Source: a virus
Strand: one strand, 5' to 3'
Length of the DNA: 33,327 bases
IMG/VR virus record: IMGVR_UViG_3300036800_000522
Coordinates: 1 to 33,327 of that record
Every line of letters starts with the position of its first letter. Position 1 is the stretch's first letter. Positions 14,848 through 22,226 of the stretch are shown here, piece by piece. The notes beneath the pieces were generated by a model that saw only the letters and a list, made by a program, of their open reading frames with translations, had not been told where the DNA came from and did not search any database. Both the position numbers and the translations under genes were made by a program.

Positions 14848-15702
14848 ATGAAACTGCGTGGGTCCATGAAGCGGCTGCGCCGGGCGCTGCGCGCGGTGCA
14901 GCGCGCGCATCAGGGGCGGCACCGGCGGAAGATGCTGGGCGATCATATCGCCGGCGCGCTGATGCGCACCGGCAACGGGCTCTTTGCGGTCGATGTCGAG
15001 GACGACATCGTTCGCCCGCGGCCGGGCGGGCATCGCACCCATGGCGAGGAAGAGATCGCGCGCGCCGCCCAATTCCTCGACGATCAGGCGAATGTGCTGG
15101 TCGTCGGCTCGCATATCGGCACCATCGCCATCCCGCTGGCGCGGTGCTGCAAGGCGCTGTGGGCAATCGAGGCCAATCCGAACACGTTCGAGCTGCTCAC
15201 CTATAACATCGCGCTCAACCGGGCGGACAACGTCACGGCGCTGAACTTCGCTGCCGGCGATCGCGACGAGGAGATCGAATTCGTCGCCAGCCGCACCAAT
15301 AGCGGCGGCTCGAAGCGCATGCCGAAGATACGCGCGCCGATCTATTTCCGCGATCGTCCGGAGATCCTGCGCGTGCCGGCGCGGCCGCTCGATCACGCGC
15401 TCGAAGGCATTTCGTTCAAGCTGATCTTCATGGATTGCGAGGGCTCGGAATATCATGCCCTCAACGGCATGAAGCGCATCCTCGCCGGCGCGACGGCGCT
15501 CTTTGTCGAATTCTTGCCGCATCATTTGAAGAACGTGGCGGGCGTGACGCCCGAGGAATTCGTCGACGCCATCGGTCCCGATTTCACACGGCTGCATGTG
15601 CCGTCGAAGGACATCACGGTCGCGCGCGATGGGTTCAAGTCTACGCTGCGCGCCATGTACGACGCTGACCAGGGCGACGCGGGTCTCGTCTTCTCGCGGT
15701 AA
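14848..15702 (+). CDS. FkbM-family SAM-dependent methyltransferase (first)
   Basis: This 284-residue protein has a basic N-terminus (KRLRRALRAVQRAHQGRHRRK) and a Rossmann-type SAM-binding core. Motif I is 'VLVVGSHIGTIAIPLARCCK', followed by LWAIEANPNTFELLTYNI, where the acidic residue would bind the SAM ribose. 'FKLIFMDCEGSEYHALNGMK' is the FkbM signature (D.EG.E..aL.G). The SAM motif reads GSHIGT where the family usually has GANIG, a mild deviation. FkbM proteins methylate sugars, antibiotics or polysaccharide; the substrate is unknown. It sits between the tail terminator and tail tube genes on the same strand, where no phage gene is expected, so it is cargo. Confidence 0.85.
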   Translation: MKLRGSMKRLRRALRAVQRAHQGRHRRKMLGDHIAGALMRTGNGLFAVDVEDDIVRPRPGGHRTHGEEEIARAAQFLDDQANVLVVGSHIGTIAIPLARCCKALWAIEANPNTFELLTYNIALNRADNVTALNFAAGDRDEEIEFVASRTNSGGSKRMPKIRAPIYFRDRPEILRVPARPLDHALEGISFKLIFMDCEGSEYHALNGMKRILAGATALFVEFLPHHLKNVAGVTPEEFVDAIGPDFTRLHVPSKDITVARDGFKSTLRAMYDADQGDAGLVFSR

Positions 15703-15745
15703 AGAGCTGTCGGCTATCAGCTTCTAGGGTCAATCCATCACCACC

Positions 15746-15820
15746 CGTCATTCCCATTTTCGCGGGAATGACGAAGAGCAAATGAATTCGAAAAGCTGAC
15801 GGCTGAACGCCGTCGGCTTT
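15746..15820. repeat. Two palindromic repeats after the FkbM gene
   Basis: The first is cgtcattccc / gggaatgacg (15746-15755, 15764-15773), the same class as 1064-1096 and 2556-2626. The second is aaagctgacggc / gccgtcggcttt (15792-15803, 15809-15820), of the 'agctgacggctgaa' class. A partial copy of the second class (gagctgtcggctatcagctt) lies at about 15705-15724. The block separates the methyltransferase from the tail tube gene. Confidence 0.7.
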
Positions 15821-15857
15821 CGGCTGTCTTCATTCATCCACTCCCACGGAGAATCAC

Positions 15858-16595
15858 ATGTTTGCTTTCGGCTCGGGCGTGCTGCTCGGCACGCGCACCG
15901 ATGTCGCCAATGCGACGCCGGTTAATTTCGGTTTGGTGCAAGAGGTGCAGCTCGATCTGCAATTCACCGCGAAAGAGCTCTATGGCCAATATCAATTTCC
16001 GGTGGCCATCGCGCGTGGCCAAGGCAAGGCGACCGGCAAAGCGAAGATGGCGCAGATCTCAGGCCTCGCTTTCAACAATCTCTTCTTCGGCGGTTCATTG
16101 GCGAGCGGCCAGCTCGCGACGTCGTTCGCCGAAGCGGGCACCGTGCCCGGTGTTTCGGCCTACACCGTGACCGTCGCGAATTCAGGCGCGTGGCAGGACG
16201 ATTACGGTGTCGTCTATGCCGCGACCGGCCTGCCGTTGACCAAGGTGGCGAGCGCGCCGAGCGGCGGGCAATACAGCGTCGCGGCGGGCATCTACACCTT
16301 CAATTCGGCGGATGCGTCGAAGGCGGTGCTGATCTCCTATACCTATACGATCGCCGGCACCGGCCAGGGGTTGACGCTGGGCAATCCGCTGTTGGGCACG
16401 ACGCCCACTTTCCAGGCGCAACTCTATACGAGCTTCCAGGGCAAGCCCTGCAACGTAAAGCTCTTCAACTGCGTGTCGACCAAGCTCGCTTTCGCCACCA
16501 AGCTCGAAGATTTCGTGATTCCCGAGCTCGATTTCGACATCTTCGCCAATGCCGCCGGCAACGTGCTGCAATGGTCGTTCGCGGAAGTGTCGTAG
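15858..16595 (+). CDS. Major tail tube protein
   Basis: This 245-residue, beta-rich, cysteine-poor protein is called by position (after tail terminator, before tail chaperone) and by composition. The N-terminal half reads FGSGVLLGTRTDVANATPVN, FGLVQEVQLDLQFTAKELYG and QYQFPVAIARGQGKATGKAK, as in tube proteins of RcGTA-like and lambdoid siphophages. The end contains KLEDFVIPELDFDIFANAAG. The ribosome site ACGGAGAA precedes ATG 15858. The expected next tail gene does not follow until 20183, after a four-gene interruption. Confidence 0.75.
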   Translation: MFAFGSGVLLGTRTDVANATPVNFGLVQEVQLDLQFTAKELYGQYQFPVAIARGQGKATGKAKMAQISGLAFNNLFFGGSLASGQLATSFAEAGTVPGVSAYTVTVANSGAWQDDYGVVYAATGLPLTKVASAPSGGQYSVAAGIYTFNSADASKAVLISYTYTIAGTGQGLTLGNPLLGTTPTFQAQLYTSFQGKPCNVKLFNCVSTKLAFATKLEDFVIPELDFDIFANAAGNVLQWSFAEVS

Positions 16596-16682
16596 GCTTG
16601 AAGGAGGCCGATCGTTCTTGCATGCTGGCGCGGGGTCAACACGGAAGACGCACAGAATGAACGAACGGGACCAGCGGTCGGC

Positions 16683-17507
16683 ATGAGCAAGCGCTGGGGA
16701 CGCGCCCTCGCGCGCGGCATAAAGACGATCACGCTCGTGCAACGGCCTTGGCGCCGCGCGGCGAGCCGGCTGCGCGTCGCCGAGGCGATGGTTCAGCGTC
16801 ATTGGGTGGAGACGAAGAGCGGACGCATCTTGTTCGTGTCGCCCGAGCCGCGCGCGCTCGAATACCCGCGCGATTTTCTGGCGCGCGAGCCCGAGACCCT
16901 TGCCTGGATCGATGGATTCCGCACGCCGTGTATCTATTGGGATATCGGCGCGAATGTCGGCTCCTACGCGCTCTATGCCGGGCTGCGGCCGGATGTCACG
17001 ACCTATGCCTTCGAGCCGTCGCCGTCGAACTATCTGGCGATGTGCCGCAACATCTACGAGAACGGCATGGAGGCCAACGTTCGAGCCTATTGCATCGCGC
17101 TCGATGATCGCGTCGGGCTCGCGTCGCTGGATATGGACGATCTGAGCGCCGGCAGTTTTGGTCATTCTTTCGGCGACGAGCCGATCGTCGCTCGCCCCAC
17201 GCATAAGACGATTTTTCGTCAGCCCGCGATCGGCTTCTCCATCGATGCTTTTCGCACAACCTTCGGCCTGGCCACACCGCATTATCTGAAGCTCGATATC
17301 GACGGCAACGAGGAAAAGGTGCTGGCAGGGGCACGCACCACGCTTGCCGATCCGGCCTTGCGTTCGATCATGATCGAGGTGGATCGAAAAGGGCCGCGGA
17401 CGCAAGACCTCTTCGATACGCTGAAGCAATACGGCCTGACCTTCACGCGGTGGGGAGTCGATCACGGACTCGGCGCGATCAACGCCGAATTCAACCGGCA
17501 GGGTTGA
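16683..17507 (+). CDS. FkbM-family SAM-dependent methyltransferase (second)
   Basis: This 274-residue methyltransferase has the classical FkbM motifs: YWDIGANVGSYALYAGL (SAM motif I), TYAFEPSPSNYLAMCRNIY (post-I acidic residue), and PHYLKLDIDGNEEKVLAGAR, the signature Asp-x-Asp-Gly-x-Glu element. The basic N-terminal stretch resembles that of the first copy at 14848 but the cores are not closely alike, so this is probably an independent acquisition. Sugar or polysaccharide O-methylation is the usual role of the family. It follows the tail tube gene by 87 bases on the same strand and opens a non-phage block that runs to 20111. Confidence 0.88.
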   Translation: MSKRWGRALARGIKTITLVQRPWRRAASRLRVAEAMVQRHWVETKSGRILFVSPEPRALEYPRDFLAREPETLAWIDGFRTPCIYWDIGANVGSYALYAGLRPDVTTYAFEPSPSNYLAMCRNIYENGMEANVRAYCIALDDRVGLASLDMDDLSAGSFGHSFGDEPIVARPTHKTIFRQPAIGFSIDAFRTTFGLATPHYLKLDIDGNEEKVLAGARTTLADPALRSIMIEVDRKGPRTQDLFDTLKQYGLTFTRWGVDHGLGAINAEFNRQG

Positions 17508-17612
17508 GCCCGAGACGACGAAAAGCCTTCGCCCAACCGATCGTCCGTGCCCACGCTTGAAGTGCCGCGCGGGCTCCTGCATGCTGCCTCGAACAGTGGC
17601 GGGGAGGACAAA

Positions 17613-18632
17613 ATGGGTTCCTGGAAGCAGCTTGTCTCGGTTGCGGCGGTCGCGCTTGCCGTGGCGGCATCGCCGATCGTTTCGCGCGCCGACGACAAGC
17701 CGATCGATGTCATTTTCGCGCTGCCGTCGCCGACGCTGACCTTCAGCGCGCCCTTCCTTGCCGAGGATGCCGGGCTCTATAAGAAAGAAGGGCTCAACGT
17801 CTCGCATCGCATGCTGGTGGGCGTCGAGGCGGTGAACGCGGTTATCGCCGGCAGCGCCGATTTCACCGACAGCACCGGTCCCGTCTTTCTGCGCGCCAAT
17901 GCCAAGGGGCAGCCGCTGGTCGCGATCGCGAATCTCATCGACAAGCCGTTGGTCGAGATGGTGCTGCGCACCGACGTCTATGACGCGCTGCATGTGACCG
18001 ACGGCATGTCGCTGAAAGAGCGCGGCGCGCTCCTCAAAGGCAAGACCATCGCGATCCAGGGAGTCGGCAGCATCATCCATGCGTGGGAACGCTTCGTCGC
18101 GGCGCGCGGCGGGCTCGATCCCGAGAACGACGTGCGTATTGCGCCGATGGACCCGCCGGCGATGATGGGTGCGTTGCAGACCAAGGCGGTCGACGGCTTC
18201 GCCACCTCCCTTCCGTATACGACCGAGCCCGTTCTGAACGGCATGGCCAAGATGTTTGCCAGCGCACCGGAAGGTATCGCGCCCGACATGATCCCGTTCC
18301 CTTACGGCTTGATCATGGCGCGGCCGCAGACCTGTAAGGACAATGCGGAGAAATGCCGGCGCATGGCGCATGCGCTCGCCGCCGCCAACAAGATGATCCA
18401 CGATCAGCCGGATCAGGCGCTCGATATCTTGAGCAAGCGCTTCAAGACGATGGATCAGAATGTGCTGAAAGCGGCGTGGAAGACCGTCGCCGCGGCGCAC
18501 GCGACCGATCTGCGCGTCACGCAGAAGATCCTCGAGACCGGCAACCAGATGAACGCCGAAGCGAAGCTCTTAAAGCCCGAGGACCAGGTCAAATCCTATG
18601 ACGGGCTGTTCACCGATCAGTATCTGAAATAA
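17613..18632 (+). CDS. ABC transporter substrate-binding protein (NMT1/THI5-like)
   Basis: This 339-residue periplasmic binding protein has a clear Sec signal (MGSWKQLVSVAAVALAVAAS, cleavage near SRA-DD). The mature part follows the NMT1/THI5/SsuA pattern: FLAEDAGLYKKEGLNVSHRM, AVNAVIAGSADFTDSTGP, 'ALLKGKTIAIQGVGSIIHAW' and MGALQTKAVDGFATSLPYT. Relatives capture pyrimidine precursors, sulfonates, nitrate-like or aromatic compounds; the ligand here is unknown. I chose ATG 17613, with GGGGAGG upstream, over a start at 17547 because it gives a proper signal peptide. No permease or ATPase gene is nearby, so it is an orphan, probably using a host transporter or left from a moved operon. Confidence 0.88.
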   Translation: MGSWKQLVSVAAVALAVAASPIVSRADDKPIDVIFALPSPTLTFSAPFLAEDAGLYKKEGLNVSHRMLVGVEAVNAVIAGSADFTDSTGPVFLRANAKGQPLVAIANLIDKPLVEMVLRTDVYDALHVTDGMSLKERGALLKGKTIAIQGVGSIIHAWERFVAARGGLDPENDVRIAPMDPPAMMGALQTKAVDGFATSLPYTTEPVLNGMAKMFASAPEGIAPDMIPFPYGLIMARPQTCKDNAEKCRRMAHALAAANKMIHDQPDQALDILSKRFKTMDQNVLKAAWKTVAAAHATDLRVTQKILETGNQMNAEAKLLKPEDQVKSYDGLFTDQYLK

Positions 18633-18650
18633 GGGATAACAGCCTCGCGA

Positions 18651-18693
18651 CGAAGCAATCCAGAAGCCTCATGTGAAGCTCTGGATTGCTTCG
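18651..18693. repeat. Inverted repeat / terminator-like hairpin
   Basis: Perfect 14-base arms cgaagcaatccaga (18651-18664) and tctggattgcttcg (18680-18693) are followed by cttcgctcgcaatgacg. This 'ggattgcttcgctcgcaatgacg' repeat is common between genes in alphaproteobacterial chromosomes. It lies between the convergent binding-protein and MetE-like genes and could end both transcripts. Confidence 0.75.
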
Positions 18694-18727
18694 CTTCGCT
18701 CGCAATGACGCGTTAGGAAATACGAGA

Positions 18728-19783
18728 CTAAGCCAGCCCCGCGATCTTCACCGCTTCGAGGTGGTCGGCGAGGAGCTGCGGCAATTGCTCGGGCGGCGTG
18801 CGCCCGAAGCCGCAATAGGCGGCGAGGCCGAAGCGCGGCAGGTATTTGCGTGCGACATCGATGCGCGCCTTGAGCGTCGGCATCGAATGGATGGCGCCGA
18901 GATAGACATCGCCGCTTTTGGCCGAAAGCTGCGCCAGCGGCGCGTAGAATTTATCCTCGATCGTGTCGAGCACCGGGATATGCACCCAGTCGACGCGCCT
19001 TCCGGCGGCTTCGATCGAGGCATTGGCGAGATCGACGGTCGGGCCCAAGGTCTCGGGCGCAAAAGCCGGCCAGCCGCCGAATGTGCCAAAGCAGAAATGA
19101 AAGCCGAGCGCGACGCCGTCGGGCAGGCGCTTCGACAGCCGTGCGACCGGCGCGGTGTGGGTTTCGACTTTTGCTTCGTCGGCTGTCTTTGCGGCGCCGG
19201 AGACGGCCTGGATTTCCCAGGCCATGTCCCATTGGATCGCGAGGTCCTTTGCCGGGATGTGCTTCACGATGACATCGAGCTCGGCGCCAAGCGCTTCCTC
19301 GAAGCCGGGGCGGATGCGAAGAACGTCCTGCGGATCGGGGAAATAGAGCGCGCGCACGACGCTGTTGACCATCGGGATCGAGATCTGGAAGCGCACACCC
19401 GCGGGCAGCAGGGCTTTCTCGCGCAGCGTCTTGAAGACGAAATACGAAGCCACCGCGTCGCGCGCGTAGCCGAGCCGCGTGCCGGGATTGCCGAAGCGCA
19501 CGCGCTCGACGTTGGGCCGCACGCGGAATTGCCAGGAATCCTCGCGGCTGCGCGGCAAGAGCTGTTCGACGCCGTCGACCGGTGTGGGCCGCTTCAAGGT
19601 CTCGAGATCGGCGTGACCGTTGAACAACAGATAGCAGAAGCGATTGACCCACGAGCGGCGCTCGCCGACCTCGCCATCCGGCACGGCCGGGAGATAGCGG
19701 CCGAGCGGGCCGCCGAATTCTGTCATCACCTCTTCGACCGTGTCGAAGGGCACGCTGCCGACGAGCAAGAGTTCTTTGTTCAT
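18728..19783 (-). CDS. Methionine synthase II (MetE C-terminal)/UROD-like barrel protein
   Basis: This 351-residue single-domain protein resembles the C-terminal barrel of cobalamin-independent methionine synthase. It keeps an H-x-C pair (H229, C231 in GFHFCFGTFGGW) and a later Cys (C324 in AAYCGFGR), corresponding to three of the four MetE zinc ligands. The usual Glu ligand is not obvious (DWVHIPVLDT). 'LLLVGSVPFDTVEEVMTEFG' and LPAVPDGEVGERRSWVNRF mark the N-terminus. Such stand-alone proteins may transfer methyl groups from varied thiol or corrinoid donors; the reaction here is unknown. I chose ATG 19783 because GGAGTG precedes it; an earlier start at 19867 would overlap the neighbouring gene. 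It is cargo, transcribed against the tail genes. Confidence 0.8.
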   Translation of the reverse strand: MNKELLLVGSVPFDTVEEVMTEFGGPLGRYLPAVPDGEVGERRSWVNRFCYLLFNGHADLETLKRPTPVDGVEQLLPRSREDSWQFRVRPNVERVRFGNPGTRLGYARDAVASYFVFKTLREKALLPAGVRFQISIPMVNSVVRALYFPDPQDVLRIRPGFEEALGAELDVIVKHIPAKDLAIQWDMAWEIQAVSGAAKTADEAKVETHTAPVARLSKRLPDGVALGFHFCFGTFGGWPAFAPETLGPTVDLANASIEAAGRRVDWVHIPVLDTIEDKFYAPLAQLSAKSGDVYLGAIHSMPTLKARIDVARKYLPRFGLAAYCGFGRTPPEQLPQLLADHLEAVKIAGLA

Positions 19784-19793
19784 GTCACTCCGA

Positions 19794-20111
19794 TCAATCC
19801 GGCTTCCGCCATTCACTGATGAAGCCTTGCCAACCAACGTAAATAAAATAGCCAACGACGAAGGCAATCAATAGAGCCAGAAAGATGTAGAAGGCGTGCC
19901 AGTAGAGCGCTATCGAATCCCATTCGGTTTGGGTCAAATAGCGCGTGCCCATCCCTCGCACGGACAATTCAATCGTGTGGCCGGTCGCGTTGTTCGGGAC
20001 GGTCGGATCACCCGAAAATCGACCGGAAACCGATATCGCGAAAACAAGACTCACCATCATCGGAATAAACAGGCCGATTGCGATTCTGTTTCCGATTTTG
20101 CCGAAACTCAT
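19794..20111 (-). CDS. Small two-helix membrane protein, unknown function
   Basis: This 105-residue protein has two predicted membrane helices: IAIGLFIPMMVSLVFAISVS near residues 10-29 and 'WHAFYIFLALLIAFVVGYFI' near 71-90. Between them is a polar loop (SGDPTVPNNATGHTIELSVR) and the C-terminus is short and polar (SEWRKPD). I recognise no family. Base composition is lower in GC than the neighbouring phage genes. It is followed after ten bases by the MetE-like gene on the same strand, so the two may be co-transcribed from a promoter in the 71 bases that separate it from the divergent tail-chaperone gene. Confidence 0.6.
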   Translation of the reverse strand: MSFGKIGNRIAIGLFIPMMVSLVFAISVSGRFSGDPTVPNNATGHTIELSVRGMGTRYLTQTEWDSIALYWHAFYIFLALLIAFVVGYFIYVGWQGFISEWRKPD

Positions 20112-20182
20112 GGTCTGCCGTCGTTCGCCAAAGCTCTAACAGCGTTTTACTTCTTTTCTCATCTTAACGAAGAGTGGACATC

Positions 20183-20509
20183 ATGACGACCATCACTTTG
20201 GGTGGGCGGCGCTTTGCGTTGCGCCCACTGACGTTGGGGCAGTTGCGCCGCGTGCTGCCCGCTTTCGCGCGTGCCGCAGGCCTTGCCCAGGAAGAGGCGA
20301 TCGACGCCGCGATCGACATTCTTGCCGCGGCGCTGGAGCGCGATCACCCGGCGATGACACGCGATGTGTTGCTCGACGTCGAACTGCGCCCGGTCGAGCT
20401 GATCGGCGCGGTCGATGCGATCGCGCGGCTCTCGGGTCTCGTTGCCGAGGAGGGCGCGGGGTTGGGGGAGCTCGCGGCGTCGGCTGGGGCGAGCTTTACG
20501 GCCTCCTAG
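20183..20509 (+). CDS. Tail assembly chaperone, short (G-like) product
   Basis: This 108-residue helical protein starts MTTITLGGRRFALRPLTLGQ, then LRRVLPAFARAAG, and contains AAIDILAAALERDHPAMTRD and VELIGAVDAIARLSGLVAEE. Position directly before the tape measure and a second open frame overlapping its end mark it as the tail assembly chaperone. That protein coats the tape measure during tail assembly. ATG 20183 is preferred over an in-frame GTG at 20174. The last codons are low-information (AASAGASFTAS-stop), as expected if most of the functional C-terminus lies in the shifted frame. Confidence 0.75.
   Translation: MTTITLGGRRFALRPLTLGQLRRVLPAFARAAGLAQEEAIDAAIDILAAALERDHPAMTRDVLLDVELRPVELIGAVDAIARLSGLVAEEGAGLGELAASAGASFTAS
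20462..20470 (+). promoter_or_regulatory. Candidate -1 ribosomal slip site
   Basis: The sequence ttGGGGGag has codons TTG GGG GAG in the chaperone frame. A tRNA on GGG can re-pair with GGG one base back, after which reading continues GGA GCT into the extension frame. It is not a perfect X-XXY-YYZ heptamer. A second, weaker place is ctggggc at 20484-20490. Confidence 0.4.
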
Positions 20510-20718
20510 CCACTGGCTGCGGTTACGCCTGGCCGCAGATCGACGAGATGACGCTGCCTCAGGTGACGGAGTTGCTCGATTACTGGCGCAAGCACCCGCC
20601 GGCGCATCTGCTGCTGGCGGCATCGCTTGGGCTGCACGAGACGCGCGAGCGCGATGAGGATTTCGCGGCGCTGATGGCGCTCGCGCCGGACGGCGTGCTG
20701 CGCGGAGGGAAGAGTTAG
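20464..20718 (+). CDS. Tail assembly chaperone, -1 frameshift (GT-like) extension
   Basis: An open frame in the -1 phase overlaps the end of the chaperone gene and runs to a TAG at 20716. It encodes WGELYGLLATGCGYAWPQID, EMTLPQVTELLDYWRKHPPA and HLLLAASLGLHETRERDEDF, clearly protein-like sequence. It has no start codon upstream of an internal ATG at 20548, which would cut off the conserved part. The likely route is -1 slippage, giving a fusion of about 178 residues, as in lambda G/GT. In the alternative, an indel has split one gene. The tape-measure start follows the stop directly. Confidence 0.65.
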   Translation, partial: GGARGVGWGELYGLLATGCGYAWPQIDEMTLPQVTELLDYWRKHPPAHLLLAASLGLHETRERDEDFAALMALAPDGVLRGGKS

Positions 20719-21609
20719 ATGGCCGACGATCAGATTCAGGTTCAGATCACCGCCGACACCTCGCAATTCGAGGCGGCGATGGCGAACGCCGCCGCAGCGG
20801 CGCAAGCCAGCTTCGACAAGATCAAGCAAGCGGCGGACGGTGCAACAAGCAGCATTAACGGTGCCGGTCAGCAGAACCGCACTGCCGGCCAGGCCGGCGA
20901 GAGGGCCAATCAGGAATGGGGGAAGTCTTTCTCCAATCTGCAGGGCACGATCAACAGCTCGATCACCGGCATGATCATGGGCACGACGACCTGGCAGAAA
21001 GCCGTGCAAAAGCTGACTCAGACCGCGCTCAAGGATTTTCTGACCGCGACCGAGAAGAGTGCAGAGAGTTGGCTCGTCAGCGAGCTCACGAAAACAGGCA
21101 GCACGGAAGCCGGAGTCGCAGCCCGCACAGAGGTTGAGAATGCCGGCCAGTCAGCCGGCCTCAGTGACATGCTCATGAGCGCGCTCAAGGAGATCAGCAC
21201 GTCGGCCGCAACGGCGGCAGCAAAGGCTTATGCAGCTGTCAGCGGCATTCCCTATGTCGGCCCGATCCTCGCGCCTGCTGCGGCGGCCGCGGCTTTTGCC
21301 GCCGTTCTCGCTTTCGGTGGTAAGCTTCCGTCGAGCGCCGGCGGTCTCTGGAACGTGCCGTCGGACACGATGGCCTTCATTCATAAACAGGAGACCATCC
21401 TCCCTGCGCATATCGCGCAGCCGATGCGCGATTTCTTCACCGGCGGCGGCGCGACGGCGGGCGGCGGCGGCAATTTCGCCGTCACGATCCAGGCGATCGA
21501 TACGCAGACCGGCGCGCAATTCCTGATGAACAACGCCGGCACGATCGCGCAGGGGCTGGCGCGCGAGATGCGCAATGGCAATTCGGCTTTGCGGAGCGCA
21601 CTCAAATGA
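20719..21609 (+). CDS. Short tail tape measure protein
   Basis: This 296-residue protein follows the tail chaperone. The N-terminus (MADDQIQVQITADTSQFEAA, then MANAAAAAQASFDKIKQAAD) is the standard tape-measure start. The middle (TINSSITGMIMGTTTWQKAV, ALKDFLTATEKSAESWLVSE) and a hydrophobic Ala-rich segment ('GPILAPAAAAAAFAAVLAFG') are the usual later elements. The C-terminus has 'GGLWNVPSDTMAFIHKQETI' and a Gly-rich loop. Most siphophage tape measures are 600-1500 residues. At roughly 0.15 nm per residue this one would set a tail of only about 45 nm, in the range of gene-transfer-agent tails. A strong site (GGAGGGAAG) precedes the ATG. Confidence 0.8.
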   Translation: MADDQIQVQITADTSQFEAAMANAAAAAQASFDKIKQAADGATSSINGAGQQNRTAGQAGERANQEWGKSFSNLQGTINSSITGMIMGTTTWQKAVQKLTQTALKDFLTATEKSAESWLVSELTKTGSTEAGVAARTEVENAGQSAGLSDMLMSALKEISTSAATAAAKAYAAVSGIPYVGPILAPAAAAAAFAAVLAFGGKLPSSAGGLWNVPSDTMAFIHKQETILPAHIAQPMRDFFTGGGATAGGGGNFAVTIQAIDTQTGAQFLMNNAGTIAQGLAREMRNGNSALRSALK

Positions 21610-22226
21610 GCATTTCGGTCTTTCCGACGCTCGCCGGCCTTGGCTGGTCGGTGACGCGGCGCGAGATGTGGAAGACGCGCAGCCAGCAAGCGATCAGCGG
21701 CAAGGAGACGCGCATCGCCGATTGGTCTTATCCGCGTCACCAATGGACGCTGAGCTTCGATTTCCTGCGCCAGGGCGCGTTGTCGGGCGGGAGCTATGCC
21801 GAGTTCGCGCAACTCGCGGGCTTCTTCAATCTGCGCCAGGGCATGTTCGATTCCTTTCTCTATGCCGATGCCGACGACAACAGCGTCACGGGGCAGGGGA
21901 TCGCGACCGGCGACGGCTCGACTCGGTCTTTTGCTTTCGTGCGCGGTTTCGGCGGCTTCACCGAGCCGATTCTTGCGCCGAACGTGGTGAGCCACGTCTA
22001 CCTGAACGGTGTCGCGCAAAGCCCGAGCAGTTATGCCGTGAATTTCTGGGGCAGCAGCACGCCGGGCACGCTGGTCTTTACGACGGCGCCCGCGAGCGGC
22101 GTCGCCATTGTCGCCGATTTCAGCTTCTACTTTCCCTGCCGCTTCGCCGCCGACGATATGGATTTCGAGAAATTCATGGCGGCGCTCTACGAGGCGAAGA
22201 AAGTGACCTTCGTGAGTCTCAAATGA
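21606..22226 (+). CDS. DUF2460 tail protein (RcGTA gp12-like)
   Basis: This 206-residue protein matches the DUF2460/TIGR02217 family of distal tail proteins, which link the tail tube to the tip hub. Signature parts are 'GLGWSVTRREMWKTRSQQAI', then KETRIADWSYPRHQWTLSF, 'FAQLAGFFNLRQGMFDSFLY' followed by ADADDNSV, and at the end DFSFYFPCRFAADDMDFEKF. The start overlaps the tape-measure stop (ATGA) and the stop overlaps the next ATG. It is the first of the DUF2460-DUF2163-NlpC/P60-tip series that is diagnostic for RcGTA-type tails. Confidence 0.9.
   Translation: MSISVFPTLAGLGWSVTRREMWKTRSQQAISGKETRIADWSYPRHQWTLSFDFLRQGALSGGSYAEFAQLAGFFNLRQGMFDSFLYADADDNSVTGQGIATGDGSTRSFAFVRGFGGFTEPILAPNVVSHVYLNGVAQSPSSYAVNFWGSSTPGTLVFTTAPASGVAIVADFSFYFPCRFAADDMDFEKFMAALYEAKKVTFVSLK

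Noticed and set aside
16182-18500. A 772-codon reverse-strand open frame
   Set aside because: It covers the tail tube end, an FkbM methyltransferase and a binding protein that all have clear motifs on the + strand. The translation is Arg/His/Asp-rich with no recognisable domain, typical of a high-GC shadow frame.
18728-19783. Call of true methionine synthase (metE)
   Set aside because: It is a single 351-residue barrel without the N-terminal half, and one zinc-ligand residue is not apparent, so only a MetE-like label is justified.
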